From: Paramoeba atlantica
Lineage: Eukaryota; Discosea
NCBI GenBank assembly: GCA_977017575.1
Contig: CDRNVI010000032.1
Coordinates: 62,001 to 126,000, forward strand
Direction of reading: 5' to 3'
DNA: 64,000 nucleotides
Shown: positions 47,616 to 56,850 of the stretch, piece after piece
Layout of the letters: each line of letters opens with the position of its first letter
How positions within the stretch are numbered: the first letter of the stretch is position 1
The notes under the pieces: generated by a model
What the model was told of the DNA's origin: nothing
The model's database searches: none
Seen by the model: only the letters and a program-made list of their open reading frames with translations
Program-made: the position numbers and the translations under genes

Positions 47616-50600
47616 CTGTTGAAACGCTCCCCCCCTTGCTGTGTTCGGGAGCGTGGGCATCGGGGGAGGGGCGCCCAGGGGAAGCCCACGGGGGGGTAGG
47701 GGGGGAAGGCCCCATAGGGGAGGGGGGAAGGGGGGGAGTAGGGGGTGGGGCCCTGGCCGTGGGTGGGCAGCGGGGGGGAGGGGGAGAGGCTGGGGGAGGG
47801 TAGAGAGGGGAGGGTTGGGGCTGAGGGTGGTGTTGCTGGTGCTGGTGTTGCTGGGTAGTGAAGTGAGCGTAGGTGTGTTACTACTGCTCCCACGGGTATG
47901 ACTACGGGTAGTGGGGGGATGAGGCCGGTTGGGGTCATAGGGGGGTAGGGAGGGGAGGGTGGGGGTAGAGCCGCCGTGGGGGAAAGGAGGGTGGGGGGGC
48001 AGGGGGTAAGGGGGGGTGGGGGGTTGTCGGTTGTGGGGGTGAGACAGAGGTCGGGTTTCGCCAGTGCCGGTGGGGGTGGACAAGAGGGTATCGGGGGAGG
48101 GATGGGGGAGGGGGTGGCTGGGAAAGAACTGGGGGGCGTTGCGGTTCAGGGAGGAGAGGCTTTGTGAGGGGGGTGGATCGGACGAAGAGGAGAGGGGTGG
48201 AAGGGAGGGAGGTGTTATGGATTCTGGATATTTCGCTTGGTGGAGTGGCAAACCCGGGAGCGATGGCGTGGGGAGTGGCATATTCATGGATAGAGGAGGG
48301 GTGGGAGGTGGCGCCATGGGGGCCCGCTCTTTCTCTTTTTCTTCAAGTCTTCCAGATGGTGGAGTAGATATAGAGGACACATGCTGTGCCAAATGCGAGT
48401 GAAGGGGCAGTGTTAAAGACTGTGATTGTGTCGATGCTGTAGGGCCGGGGAACGTCTTCGGCAACTGCAACGAAGGCGACTGTGACAGGGAGAGAGGGGC
48501 AGCGCCTTGCAGTTGTGTAGGCCCAAATGATGTCCGTGCCCTGTCTCGGTGGGGTTGCAACACAGGAGGAGGATTGACGGAGGCATTTAGCGGCACCGGG
48601 GCCATAGTTGTAGGAAGTGCGGTGGTCGAGCTGACATTGGAAGACTGACCCCCTCGCGTGTTTCGCACGGCCGTGCGTAACTCCACCACAAGGCATTGCC
48701 GTGGCAAAGGTACTGCGGGGAACATCTTGTCGCGATCGGTGGAGACAAACTCACGCAGGGCGGTTTCCTGCGCTGTAGTTTTCGCCACCCATGCACCGTG
48801 GGCATCCATGAGAACTTTTTTGTGTAGCAACGCAATTGCCCGGGAGCGTTCCGATTCGGTACGGCAATAAACGTAGAAGAAAGCGCAGGGTTGTCGGCGC
48901 ATGACCTCCACATATACCAACTCAACGTTGCAAATACGTCGAAAGAGGTAGTGCAGTACCAGAGGTGTAGTGCGGTATGTACTTTGCCCGACAAATAAGC
49001 CATATAGACCTTCGGGTGTGCGATAGAGATTTACGCTGGGCGTCTCATAGAGCCATTCTGGGATAGGGAGGTAAAAGCAGTGCTGGATCAGGCTTCGAAA
49101 TTGAATGACATGATAGCTAACTGCACCGGACATCGGGCCACGTTGCCCAGAGGTGCCTTTAACACCTTCGTTGCGATAGCTCTCCAAATCGGGATTGACA
49201 ATCCATGTGCAGTGCGTCAAGGCGAGCTCCTCCTCCGGAACATTTTCCGTAGATTGTTGTTGCATTGATGAAATTTCAGTGACGGGAAGATAGTGGTCCT
49301 TTCGATGAGTAGCTGTGAGCTGTCCAACTTGCGGAGCATTCGGAGGGCCTGGTATCACGACGCTGCTTGCCTTGGGCGGGAGATTTCGTTGCTGAAATGG
49401 GAGGGTAGGAAACTCTTGCAATTGAGAAGATATCGTGGTGCGATCTATGGGAGGAATCTGATTCACCGGAAATGGAAAGGGCCCAGGGTCCGTCCCAAGG
49501 AGTGCAGGTAAGGGAATAGCTGGAACAATGGGACGCCGAGTAGAAAAAGTATTAGAATGCGTGACCTCTTTCAAAACGGGATTAGTCTTTTGAGTAGAAT
49601 TATTTTCCTGCGGAGGGGTTGCCCAGGAAGAGGAAAAATAACTTACCGGATGTATTGCCCTCTTTTCCGGATCTTCCGAAGTGTTTTGAAGGGAAAATGA
49701 TGGATTTACACGGGAATGGGTCATAGTGGGCAAGAGATTGATGGACGAATGCTCCACTGAGGATGCTGCACAATTCGTTTTACCCTCGGAATCTAGCAGT
49801 GGAGGTGTAAGGCTGTTGGTTGGAGCTGGTAACGTCTTTTTGGCTGATGCATAGTCTTGTGAGCTCAATGCCCATGTCGGTTGATTTTTGTTCTCTATCT
49901 GATCCAGATTATTCGTTTCTTCATTTAACTTTAAATTAGTACTATGTTGTTCCGATATGTCATTGACAACAAAAGAAGAGACATTGTCGACCTCGAAAGA
50001 TTTTGCCGTCCGTGTTAGAGTTTTTTGAAGAGCCTTTTCCACCCATTTATCTTCTTTAGTATTCTGGAATCCACAGCGTACCTCACTTCCTATCGGTTCC
50101 ATTTCTGAACTGTTTTGGTTCGTTACATCGACTGTATCTGGAGCAAATTCATACGCAGTCCATATACCCGTAGATATGTCCGAACCTGCATATGAAGATG
50201 CGGAATCCGCAGAGTCCAATATCTTATTGATAGGCGAAAAAGGAACCTGAATAGTTTCTTGATAGTTGTTCGGTGCGTTATATTCAAAATATGTTTTATC
50301 GGCTGCAGCTTTGATAGTGCTCGCGTCTCTGTTAACTGAAGGGAATTTCGCATTTATCTTCTCGTCAGATTCTGAAAAAGACCAGGCTGAAGCAAAGGAA
50401 GATAAAGGTTTGTCTTGAGAAGTCTCCTGAATGGAATGTAACGTAAAACTATTTTCAGAGGCTTCTCCCGTATATGGCGACGTGCTAGAAAAATTCAGAC
50501 CAAGCGCACCTAGCATATCCAAATAGGAATTGTCTTCCAGGGTGGTGTCCTTATTAGACTCTGGTGAATGGGGCGAATTTTCAGACTGTGAATTTGTATT

Positions 50601-50741
50601 CGGTTCCTCTCTTAGAAAATTGGTTTTAAAATTCGAGGCCTGACAAAAGTCTTCAGGTGTACCTAATGTATTTGGGGAAGTAGAGTTTTTCAATGATCCC
50701 AACTCTGAGGTAGAGGATTCATCGATTTGTTTTGGTATCAT
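46992..50741 (-). CDS. Large low-complexity RNA-binding protein (RRM-like core) with polyQ
   Basis: 1249 residues from the ATG at 50741, with an AG two bases upstream. About 490 N-terminal residues are Ser/Thr/Asn-rich. Residues ~570-710 form a folded part with LYGLFVGQSTYRTTPLVLHYLF..ICNVELVYVEVMRRQPCAFFYVYC, a shape like an RRM (beta1 'LFVGQ', beta3 'CAFFYVY'), followed by 'LHKKVLMDAHGAWVAK'. Kinetoplastids have many RRM-type regulators of mRNA fate. The C-terminal ~450 residues are Pro/Ser-rich, then a run of about 13 Gln followed by Ala (near 47585-47625), then Gly-rich (GGGMGMGGATGG). The RRM assignment is moderate. The nucleotide composition switches from G-rich to C-rich (plus strand) exactly at the Gln run. 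Confidence 0.72.
47579..47625. repeat. CAG/CTG trinucleotide repeat
   Basis: About 14 triplets of CTG/TTG type on the plus strand, coding for polyGln on the minus strand, at the boundary between a C-rich and a G-rich stretch. Confidence 0.9.
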
Positions 50742-51283
50742 CGCTCTTATTTACGGTTATGATGCAAGTGGGTGAATTGTCGGTGTCCTGTGAAGCAAGA
50801 TGTGAGGGGCTCCGTTTAAGACTCCAAGCAAGATTAATGGAGCTATAGGACTTAGAAATACAATGTGGACCTCGAGCGAATATAATATACAGTAAGTACA
50901 GCGCCTTACTCGATTAAAAGATAATGATAAAGAGTGAACAGATAAGTTTGCTATATAAACAAATATTGCAATAAGCAATGCGAAACAACCTTCTTAGGAA
51001 TAGCAAAAAAAGAATGGAATTGGGGGACTGAATACCGAATTCTGTTGAATGTTAGTACTATTTTGAAATGTGCGATTTGATATTAAACTTAACTTTAAAA
51101 AATTAAAGGTCTCAATGGACTTGAAAATCTAAAAAGATAATTGGAAAATTTAAAGGGTGCACGTTATTAATTTAAATAATTTATGAAAATTAGATACACG
51201 AAAATATCTGCACGAACACCTTCTAAAATATAGGATGAGGTCAAAAATGTAGGATGAGGTACTCCTTCACAACAATGTACTCT
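50742..51283. other. Spacer, nothing recognised
   Basis: AT-rich spacer of about 540 bases. A 13-base motif 'taggatgaggt' is doubled at about 51230-51262. No gene seen. Confidence 0.5.
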
Positions 51284-51676
51284 TTACTGCAACCTATCTG
51301 GTAAATACCCCGTCTTTTCATCATTCCAATCTACTTCCTCTGGTGGGAGCTTATCTCCGTACATCGCAGTCATTGGTACGTAATAATAGATCAGCCAACC
51401 CAAGAAAAGAAAAAAAGGAGTACAAAAGTACCCTTCCTTGCCAAGGGCTGTAAATCGATTCATCTGCCAGAAAGGATCGACGAATCGTAGAGGAGTGAAA
51501 AGCCCAGTGTACGGTACACAAAATAGACCCGTGCACTCAGAACCCCGTGGAGCTTGTTCCGGGTCGTACGAACCCCACTCCTTTCCGTGTAGAAAGTATG
51601 GTATCGGAGGTGGGCGTCCATAACGAAAACGGGTCTGGCGGAAAGGTCTTAGACTGTGTTTACTCAGTCGTAACAT
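51284..51676 (-). CDS. Small single-span membrane protein, probably mitochondrial
   Basis: 130 residues from the ATG at 51676. The N-terminus (MLRLSKHSLRPFRQTRFRYGR) is Arg-rich without acidic residues, like a mitochondrial presequence. One hydrophobic span (FFLFLGWLIYYYV) sits near residue 95. The soluble part is rich in Pro, Gly, Tyr and aromatic residues. The tail is acidic (DKLPPEEVDWNDEKTG). The look is that of a small subunit of an inner-membrane complex (oxidase, complex I or ATP synthase), but I do not recognise which. Good coding character and same strand as the rest. Confidence 0.75.
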   Translation of the reverse strand: MLRLSKHSLRPFRQTRFRYGRPPPIPYFLHGKEWGSYDPEQAPRGSECTGLFCVPYTGLFTPLRFVDPFWQMNRFTALGKEGYFCTPFFLFLGWLIYYYVPMTAMYGDKLPPEEVDWNDEKTGYLPDRLQ

Positions 51677-51973
51677 GTATCAGAGGCAAGAATTGAAATA
51701 TCGTTATCTTTGTAAAAAAGTTTGTTGCAAGATAAATAGCGCTTTTTTAACGACTAAATGTGGCTCTAAATGTACTATTGTTGACAGAAAGAATACATCC
51801 TCCTGAAGTGGACTGAAAATGGACGAATGAAAGTGATGGAAGTCCATCCATTACGAACTTCAATCTAAACTATAAAATAAGAAAAAAAACATAAAAATAA
51901 TTCAAACAATAAAACGGCCAAGTATCTTACTCAACTATCTTACTCACAACTATCTTACTCAGGATGACTATGT
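51677..51973. other. Spacer, nothing recognised
   Basis: AT-rich spacer of about 300 bases, with 'actatcttactca' doubled at about 51932-51962. No gene seen. Confidence 0.5.
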
Positions 51974-52627
51974 TCATGCTAACACAAATGCCGGCAAAGG
52001 ATCGGGTTTAAAGGATGAGATCTGATTCCCCGTGACGTTAATACAGATCAGTGAATCAGGTAGCAAAGAAAAATCGGCTGCACCAGTAAATTGATTACGC
52101 GATAGATTCATTTCAACAATTAGAGGAGGAAGACACGATACATTTAGCACACCTTCGAAGCGATTACCCACTATCCATAAGCTCTGTAGAGTAACAGGCA
52201 GTGTCGTGAAATCTACTACACCCGATAAAGCGTTATAACTGAGATCCAAATGCTCCAAATTGAAGGGTAGCTTCTCCGAAGGAAATTCTCCTGTCATAAG
52301 ATTATCCGAGATAAAAAATACCTGTAGAGAAACCCAACGTGTATCGGTCTCAAGGACTCCGTTAAAAAAGTTACTGCTTGCATCGAAAGTCAGAATCGTA
52401 CTCGGAATATACAACCATGTAAGTAGGCCCCGTAGCATTCTCTTCGTCCAGTCAATTTCCACTATGGAATCCTGCGAATCACAAGTTATGCCCGACCATT
52501 GACATCCTGGCGTGTGCGTTGTCCAGGTGCTATGACGGTTCTTAACGTGTTGTGTCAATCGTGCTAGGTCGAACTCCACAGGCAATGGTACGCAGTGAAC
52601 TTTGGAAGGACGCAATGGGGTGTCCAT
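51974..52627 (-). CDS. LRR family protein 8 (6 repeats)
   Basis: 217 residues from the ATG at 52627; a GTG one codon upstream also lies in frame. The protein begins MDTPLRPSKVHCVPLPVEF, so the leader is present but the signal sequence is absent or very short. The cap is W.THTPGCQWSGITC. Six repeats follow (LPFNLEHLDLSYNALSGVV), and the C-terminus has the form 'SSFKPDPLPAFVLA'. Absence of a signal sequence would make it cytosolic unless an upstream start is used. Confidence 0.85.
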   Translation of the reverse strand: MDTPLRPSKVHCVPLPVEFDLARLTQHVKNRHSTWTTHTPGCQWSGITCDSQDSIVEIDWTKRMLRGLLTWLYIPSTILTFDASSNFFNGVLETDTRWVSLQVFFISDNLMTGEFPSEKLPFNLEHLDLSYNALSGVVDFTTLPVTLQSLWIVGNRFEGVLNVSCLPPLIVEMNLSRNQFTGAADFSLLPDSLICINVTGNQISSFKPDPLPAFVLA

Positions 52628-52789
52628 CACAAAAAATATGTTTTAAGCAAAAAATTCAGATAAATCGGAAATTTAGAAAACATTGCTTGTGATAGAAGCA
52701 ATGTGTGGTCGGAATAAGTTAGCAGCGAGTAAAAAGTTAGAATACGTCGCACTTAAGTGTCCAGTAAAAGATATAGTGCGTATTACTAT

Positions 52790-53599
52790 TTAAGTCCGTG
52801 TAATGAACGAAGAATAATACATAAATTTTTCACAAGGAGTCAGTCCACTCCATGCCAAGCGCAGGGCGGGATAAACTTGCACTTTCCAACTGTCATTTGT
52901 TTCAAAAGAACCCTCTTTGTTGCCTTCTTGGTCGCTGCGAAATCGTTTTCTCATTTTGTCACGAAAATAACCTGTGTGCATGTGCTCAAAGAACTCAAAA
53001 GGCGTAAAACTGACGGATGTTTTATTTTTGTTAGCTGTACGATTATTGATCTCGTTTCTGCGTAGACTACCATGACCGACAGAAGCACATGTATAAAGAA
53101 TTTGCAATAAAGTCTCTTCCGTGTCACAATTATTACGACGCATCGACTGTTGCACAGCATACACGCGTTCAGTTTGCCGTGTCTGTTTCACCCTTTGTCT
53201 AATATAGGCCTTGTGCATTCGCAGCCCTATCGAAGAATATAATGAGTGATTCTCAATTTGAGATGAATACCAAAGATCGTTACCTGAATAATAGCAGGCG
53301 ATGGAGGGCATAAAATAGTCAAGCTCTGTTTTCTCCACTAATAAATTATGATGTTTCGAGGATTTCCACCCTTTTTGAACAAAATAAACCATTTTCTGCT
53401 GTTCAAAAAAAGAAGGAAAAGCAATATCCCGAGAAGTATGTGAACTATAATTTGAAGATTTCGGAATCTTGGTATCCAGGAAGTTTGAAGTTGCAATTTT
53501 TGAGACGCCATCGTTTATAGAAACGGAATGTACTGCAGTTTTTGTCACATCGGAAAAGCGATCATATTCGTCACTGTCATCATCCCAATTAGTGAACAT
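52790..53599 (-). CDS. Unknown protein with possible HMG-box-like C-terminus
   Basis: 269 residues from the ATG at 53599 (MFTNWDDDSDEYDRF). The frame continues upstream to a TTG at 53698, unlikely as a start. The N-terminal third is acidic and Ser-rich. The middle has basic helices (LRMHKAYIRQRVKQTRQTER). The C-terminus reads FTPFEFFEHMHTGYFRDKMRKRF, then YPALRLAWSGLTPCEKFMYY, which has the spacing of an HMG box (aromatic first helix, then 'W..L...EK..Y'). The likeness is weak. If right, it would be a small DNA-binding protein of the nucleus or the kinetoplast. Otherwise the function is unknown. Confidence 0.6.
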   Translation of the reverse strand: MFTNWDDDSDEYDRFSDVTKTAVHSVSINDGVSKIATSNFLDTKIPKSSNYSSHTSRDIAFPSFFEQQKMVYFVQKGWKSSKHHNLLVEKTELDYFMPSIACYYSGNDLWYSSQIENHSLYSSIGLRMHKAYIRQRVKQTRQTERVYAVQQSMRRNNCDTEETLLQILYTCASVGHGSLRRNEINNRTANKNKTSVSFTPFEFFEHMHTGYFRDKMRKRFRSDQEGNKEGSFETNDSWKVQVYPALRLAWSGLTPCEKFMYYSSFITRT

Positions 53600-54010
53600 T
53601 TTTAAGGAGGAACAAAAGGTCTTATTTAGTCTGATTTGGGGTGTCACAAAATAATTACGACTTATGCTATGCTCCCCTTGAATAACTATAACGCACAATA
53701 GCTAATAGGTTGAGTTCGATCAATATGTCGCAAAGAATATGACTGTAAAATGTATCTTCTATAAACTAATATTCATTGCTAACTCATAGAGGTAGACGGC
53801 GAGTGCCCTGGGACTCAATACTTTGAGATTAGCACAAAGAAGTTTAGACAATTTTTACGAAAAAATGGAGCAAACTGTTTAAAAAACGTTTGTTCCATCA
53901 ATTTCCCATCAAAATTTTCGTTAGCATGATAGAACGGTGCCTTTGGCTCCAGGCAAATATAGCTACGGCGAAAGTCTCAACACATTGAGATCGCAGAGCA
54001 GGTAAAAGAA
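53600..54010. other. Spacer, nothing recognised
   Basis: AT-rich spacer of about 410 bases. Nothing recognised. Confidence 0.5.
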
Positions 54011-54886
54011 TTATCCTACCTTGACTTCGTACGGAAGAGGTTCAGGGCTATATTTTGAAAAATGATTCCCACTTAAATCCACTACGCGAATCGAATCCGG
54101 AATTGCCGAGGCATCTACTTGACCTGTGAACTGATTATTTTCCAAATACAGGTAACGCATTGATTTAGGTAGTGCTGTAATATTTATTGTTCCTGTAAAA
54201 TGGTTATTCGCAAGATGTAGTCGTTGCATATTTTGAGGAAGACATTCTAGTTCCAGCGATCCTGAAAAATTGTTTTTTGAGGCATACAAACGTGTCATCT
54301 GATAGGGTAGAGTAATCAAGGGAAGAGTGCCGACAAAACTATTTCCTATTATGTCCAATTCTTGGAGCATTGGAGGAAGGTCTTCCCAGTCTATGACACC
54401 ACAAAGCTGATTGCTACGAAGGTGAAGAATTTGCATACTTTTCGGCACGTCTCGCAGTATGAGCCTCCCGGTAAAACAATTTTCATCCACCACAAATTCA
54501 CGAACAGTGGGAGGAAGTTCAGCAAATTCTATTGTCCCTCGTAAAGAATTACTAGTAAATAGGGCCCCAAGATAGATGGTTTTAATCGTGTCTGGTAGAT
54601 GCGACCATTGTGGGTATCCTCCTATCCCTGTCATACTCCACTGCAAAGAGACAACTTGGCCTGAATCGCCGCAGATGACTCCCTTCCACAAACATGCGTC
54701 AGTATCCGTAGTCCACGAAACGTGAAGATTGGTGACGTTGCGAAGGAAAATATCTAGGTGATATTCCGGAGGAAGTTGGGATCCACGAACCCGACCAACA
54801 CGGAGCGAGGCAACATGTGCCGAGGAAGTATCATCCGCTGTGCTCACCAACAGTGCTGCATACCTTACATATCCAAACGAATACAT
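54011..54886 (-). CDS. LRR family protein 9 (8 repeats)
   Basis: 291 residues from the ATG at 54886. The start MYSFGYVRYAALLVSTADDTSS is a short hydrophobic signal-like segment with the 'TAD' form seen in several members. The leader VGRVRGSQLPPEYHLDIFL and the cap W.TDTDACLWKGVIC follow. The first repeat has an insertion (ALFTSNSLRG), then eight regular repeats (LPKSMRYLYLENNQFTGQV). The end 'SKYSPEPLPYEVKVG' is the long-subtype tail. Function unknown. Confidence 0.88.
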   Translation of the reverse strand: MYSFGYVRYAALLVSTADDTSSAHVASLRVGRVRGSQLPPEYHLDIFLRNVTNLHVSWTTDTDACLWKGVICGDSGQVVSLQWSMTGIGGYPQWSHLPDTIKTIYLGALFTSNSLRGTIEFAELPPTVREFVVDENCFTGRLILRDVPKSMQILHLRSNQLCGVIDWEDLPPMLQELDIIGNSFVGTLPLITLPYQMTRLYASKNNFSGSLELECLPQNMQRLHLANNHFTGTINITALPKSMRYLYLENNQFTGQVDASAIPDSIRVVDLSGNHFSKYSPEPLPYEVKVG

Positions 54887-55227
54887 GAATTTTAAGCTTA
54901 TGAGAACATAAACCTCTAATTGCCTACACTGCGTTGTGCTTTAATTGTGACTTGAATGTAGTAATAAAAGTATAAATACTCGGAAGATTTCTCCTGTAGC
55001 AAAATCAAAATAAATTTTATTCCGAAAGTGCAAAGAATTCAGACTGGGGATGACTCTTCTGAGTCATCTTCTGACGTAATATCAATTACGAAACGCGAAC
55101 TTCTGATACTCAGAGAACGTACATGCAGACGCTGTATGTTATGGTTCGTACGATCAACTATAAAATAAATATAACATTTTCTAACGTAGCAACACTTTAA
55201 TAAATTAAGAATAGATCTCTTGTTTTC
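54887..55227. other. Spacer, nothing recognised
   Basis: AT-rich spacer of about 340 bases. An 8-base hairpin (GATGACTC/GAGTCATC) at 55049-55068 is the only feature. Confidence 0.5.
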
Positions 55228-55845
55228 TTATCCCAGTCGCAAAACAACACGGGGTGGAACAAAAGCATCCTTAGGAACGACTTGTGCCCCCAAAATGTCC
55301 AAACGCTTCAAACGCGTGGGCAATAAAAGAAAGTTGATTTCCCCAACAAAAGAGTTACCACTCAGGCTAAGAATTTCTAATGTGCTGGGAAGCTGTGTAA
55401 GATCTAGCGTACCTGAGAAAAAGTTTTCTTTCAAGTCAAGCAATCGCAGCTCAGGAGGCAGCACCGTCATATCCAGCTCTCCATGGTACTGTGCATGAAA
55501 CACGGAAAACAACACGAGTGTTCGGGGAAGCACTCCAAGAGGTAACGTGCCGTTTAAGTAGTTGACGCGAAAAAATTGCTCGTAACGTCCAGCGCCTAAG
55601 TTTATGTGCGTTACGTGCGGTGGTGTGTGTTCCCACCGCACACTACCGCGTAGGAGCATTCCCTGCCACGAAATATGCGAAACGACGCGGGAATCGACAC
55701 ATTTCACACCCAACCAAGAGCACACAGGGGTGTGCGTCGTCCAGCTTTCGTGTGGATTCGCAATAGGCTGAATTAAATAAGCCATCTCGTACTCAGGTGG
55801 CAGGGAGTTGCCTCGGATGCGACAAGGGCGTATAAAGTCATTCAT
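55228..55845 (-). CDS. LRR family protein 10 (5 repeats)
   Basis: 205 residues from the ATG at 55845. The N-terminus MNDFIRPCRIRGNSLPPEYEM is the bare family leader without a visible signal sequence. The cap is W.THTPVCSWLGVKC. The first repeat has a long insertion (GAGRYEQFFRVNYLNG). Four more repeats follow (LPSTLEILSLSGNSFVGEI), and the end is 'VPPRVVLRLG'. It lies next to LRR gene 9, and after it on the right comes the repeat island. Confidence 0.86.
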   Translation of the reverse strand: MNDFIRPCRIRGNSLPPEYEMAYLIQPIANPHESWTTHTPVCSWLGVKCVDSRVVSHISWQGMLLRGSVRWEHTPPHVTHINLGAGRYEQFFRVNYLNGTLPLGVLPRTLVLFSVFHAQYHGELDMTVLPPELRLLDLKENFFSGTLDLTQLPSTLEILSLSGNSFVGEINFLLLPTRLKRLDILGAQVVPKDAFVPPRVVLRLG

Positions 55846-56666
55846 GCTGATTTTCTTAGAACAAAGAATGACACTACGTGTATTGGCAAAAAATTACTGT
55901 TGTAATTGTAATGAATCCACATATCAGGGACAATTTCCACAAAAATGTTTCAATATTTATTGTCCCTAGTTGTTTCAACAATGGTTTGAGCCACCTGGGT
56001 TCCTGCCTGTCGCAGGAATTAAAATAACGGAAAATAGGTATACAAATAACATACAGTAGTGTATGTAGATAAATTTTTGTTTTTGAAAAAAGCGTCAAGT
56101 TAAAAAGATGTGAAAAAGGCGAATTAACCTTTTCTTTGACCTGAGCGTCCAACACCTCTCCTCATTAAGAACATGTGGCGAGCTCTGGATGAACAAGTAA
56201 AGTCTGCCTTATCGACCGAGCGCGAAGAATTTTGCGCGGGTTCAGGTGCTGTCTTCACCCCCGTCATTGCAGACGGGGTGACCGAGGGAGTCGCCACCAG
56301 CGACCTTGCAGAAGTCTTCTGTGGGTCACACTGGGTAGCACAGCGTACGCAAGATTACAATGGGTAACTATAGAATCTCCAAAGATTGCGCTCGTGTATG
56401 TAATGCATAAATGTACTGCATGTAAGGGAGATACAACGTCATACAGTATGTTACTAACCGTTGCCAACATTATCTTGTGTGATTCTGACAAAAAGTACTT
56501 TGCGATAGTTTTTCAGAAAGCAAAATGCTGCATTTTTCATGAACAAAAGTAATTTCGAAACAACTGCGTCAAACAGTGTGATCATCACGATAGATACTTA
56601 ATAGTAGTAATTAATAATAAACCAAACTACCAGTAGTAATACAGTAGTACTTAGAGGGCTGTAGAT

Positions 56667-56772
56667 ACTTAGAGGGCTGAAACTAGAGATTTACGATCCC
56701 GGCCGATCCCACCGGTCCTGGTTGAATTTACGTGGAAGAAAAGATTTGGTGAAAACGCGAGTTCTAGAAATT
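56667..56772. repeat. Direct repeat, copy 1
   Basis: About 100 bases around 'gatcccggccgatcccaccgg' in shortened form (cggccgatcccaccgg), repeated at 57726-57820. The two copies are about 90% alike by eye and enclose the TIR element at 56851-57575. Confidence 0.85.
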
Positions 56773-56850
56773 CGACGAAAGAAAGAGCAACTATTTTTGA
56801 GGAAACTCATTCAATTGTTAAAAATCAAAAACAATGTGCATATGAAGGTA

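Noticed and set aside
47056-47622. Plus-strand ORF with a polyCys run
   Set aside because: The Cys run is the antisense of the CAG repeat in the RNA-binding protein gene.
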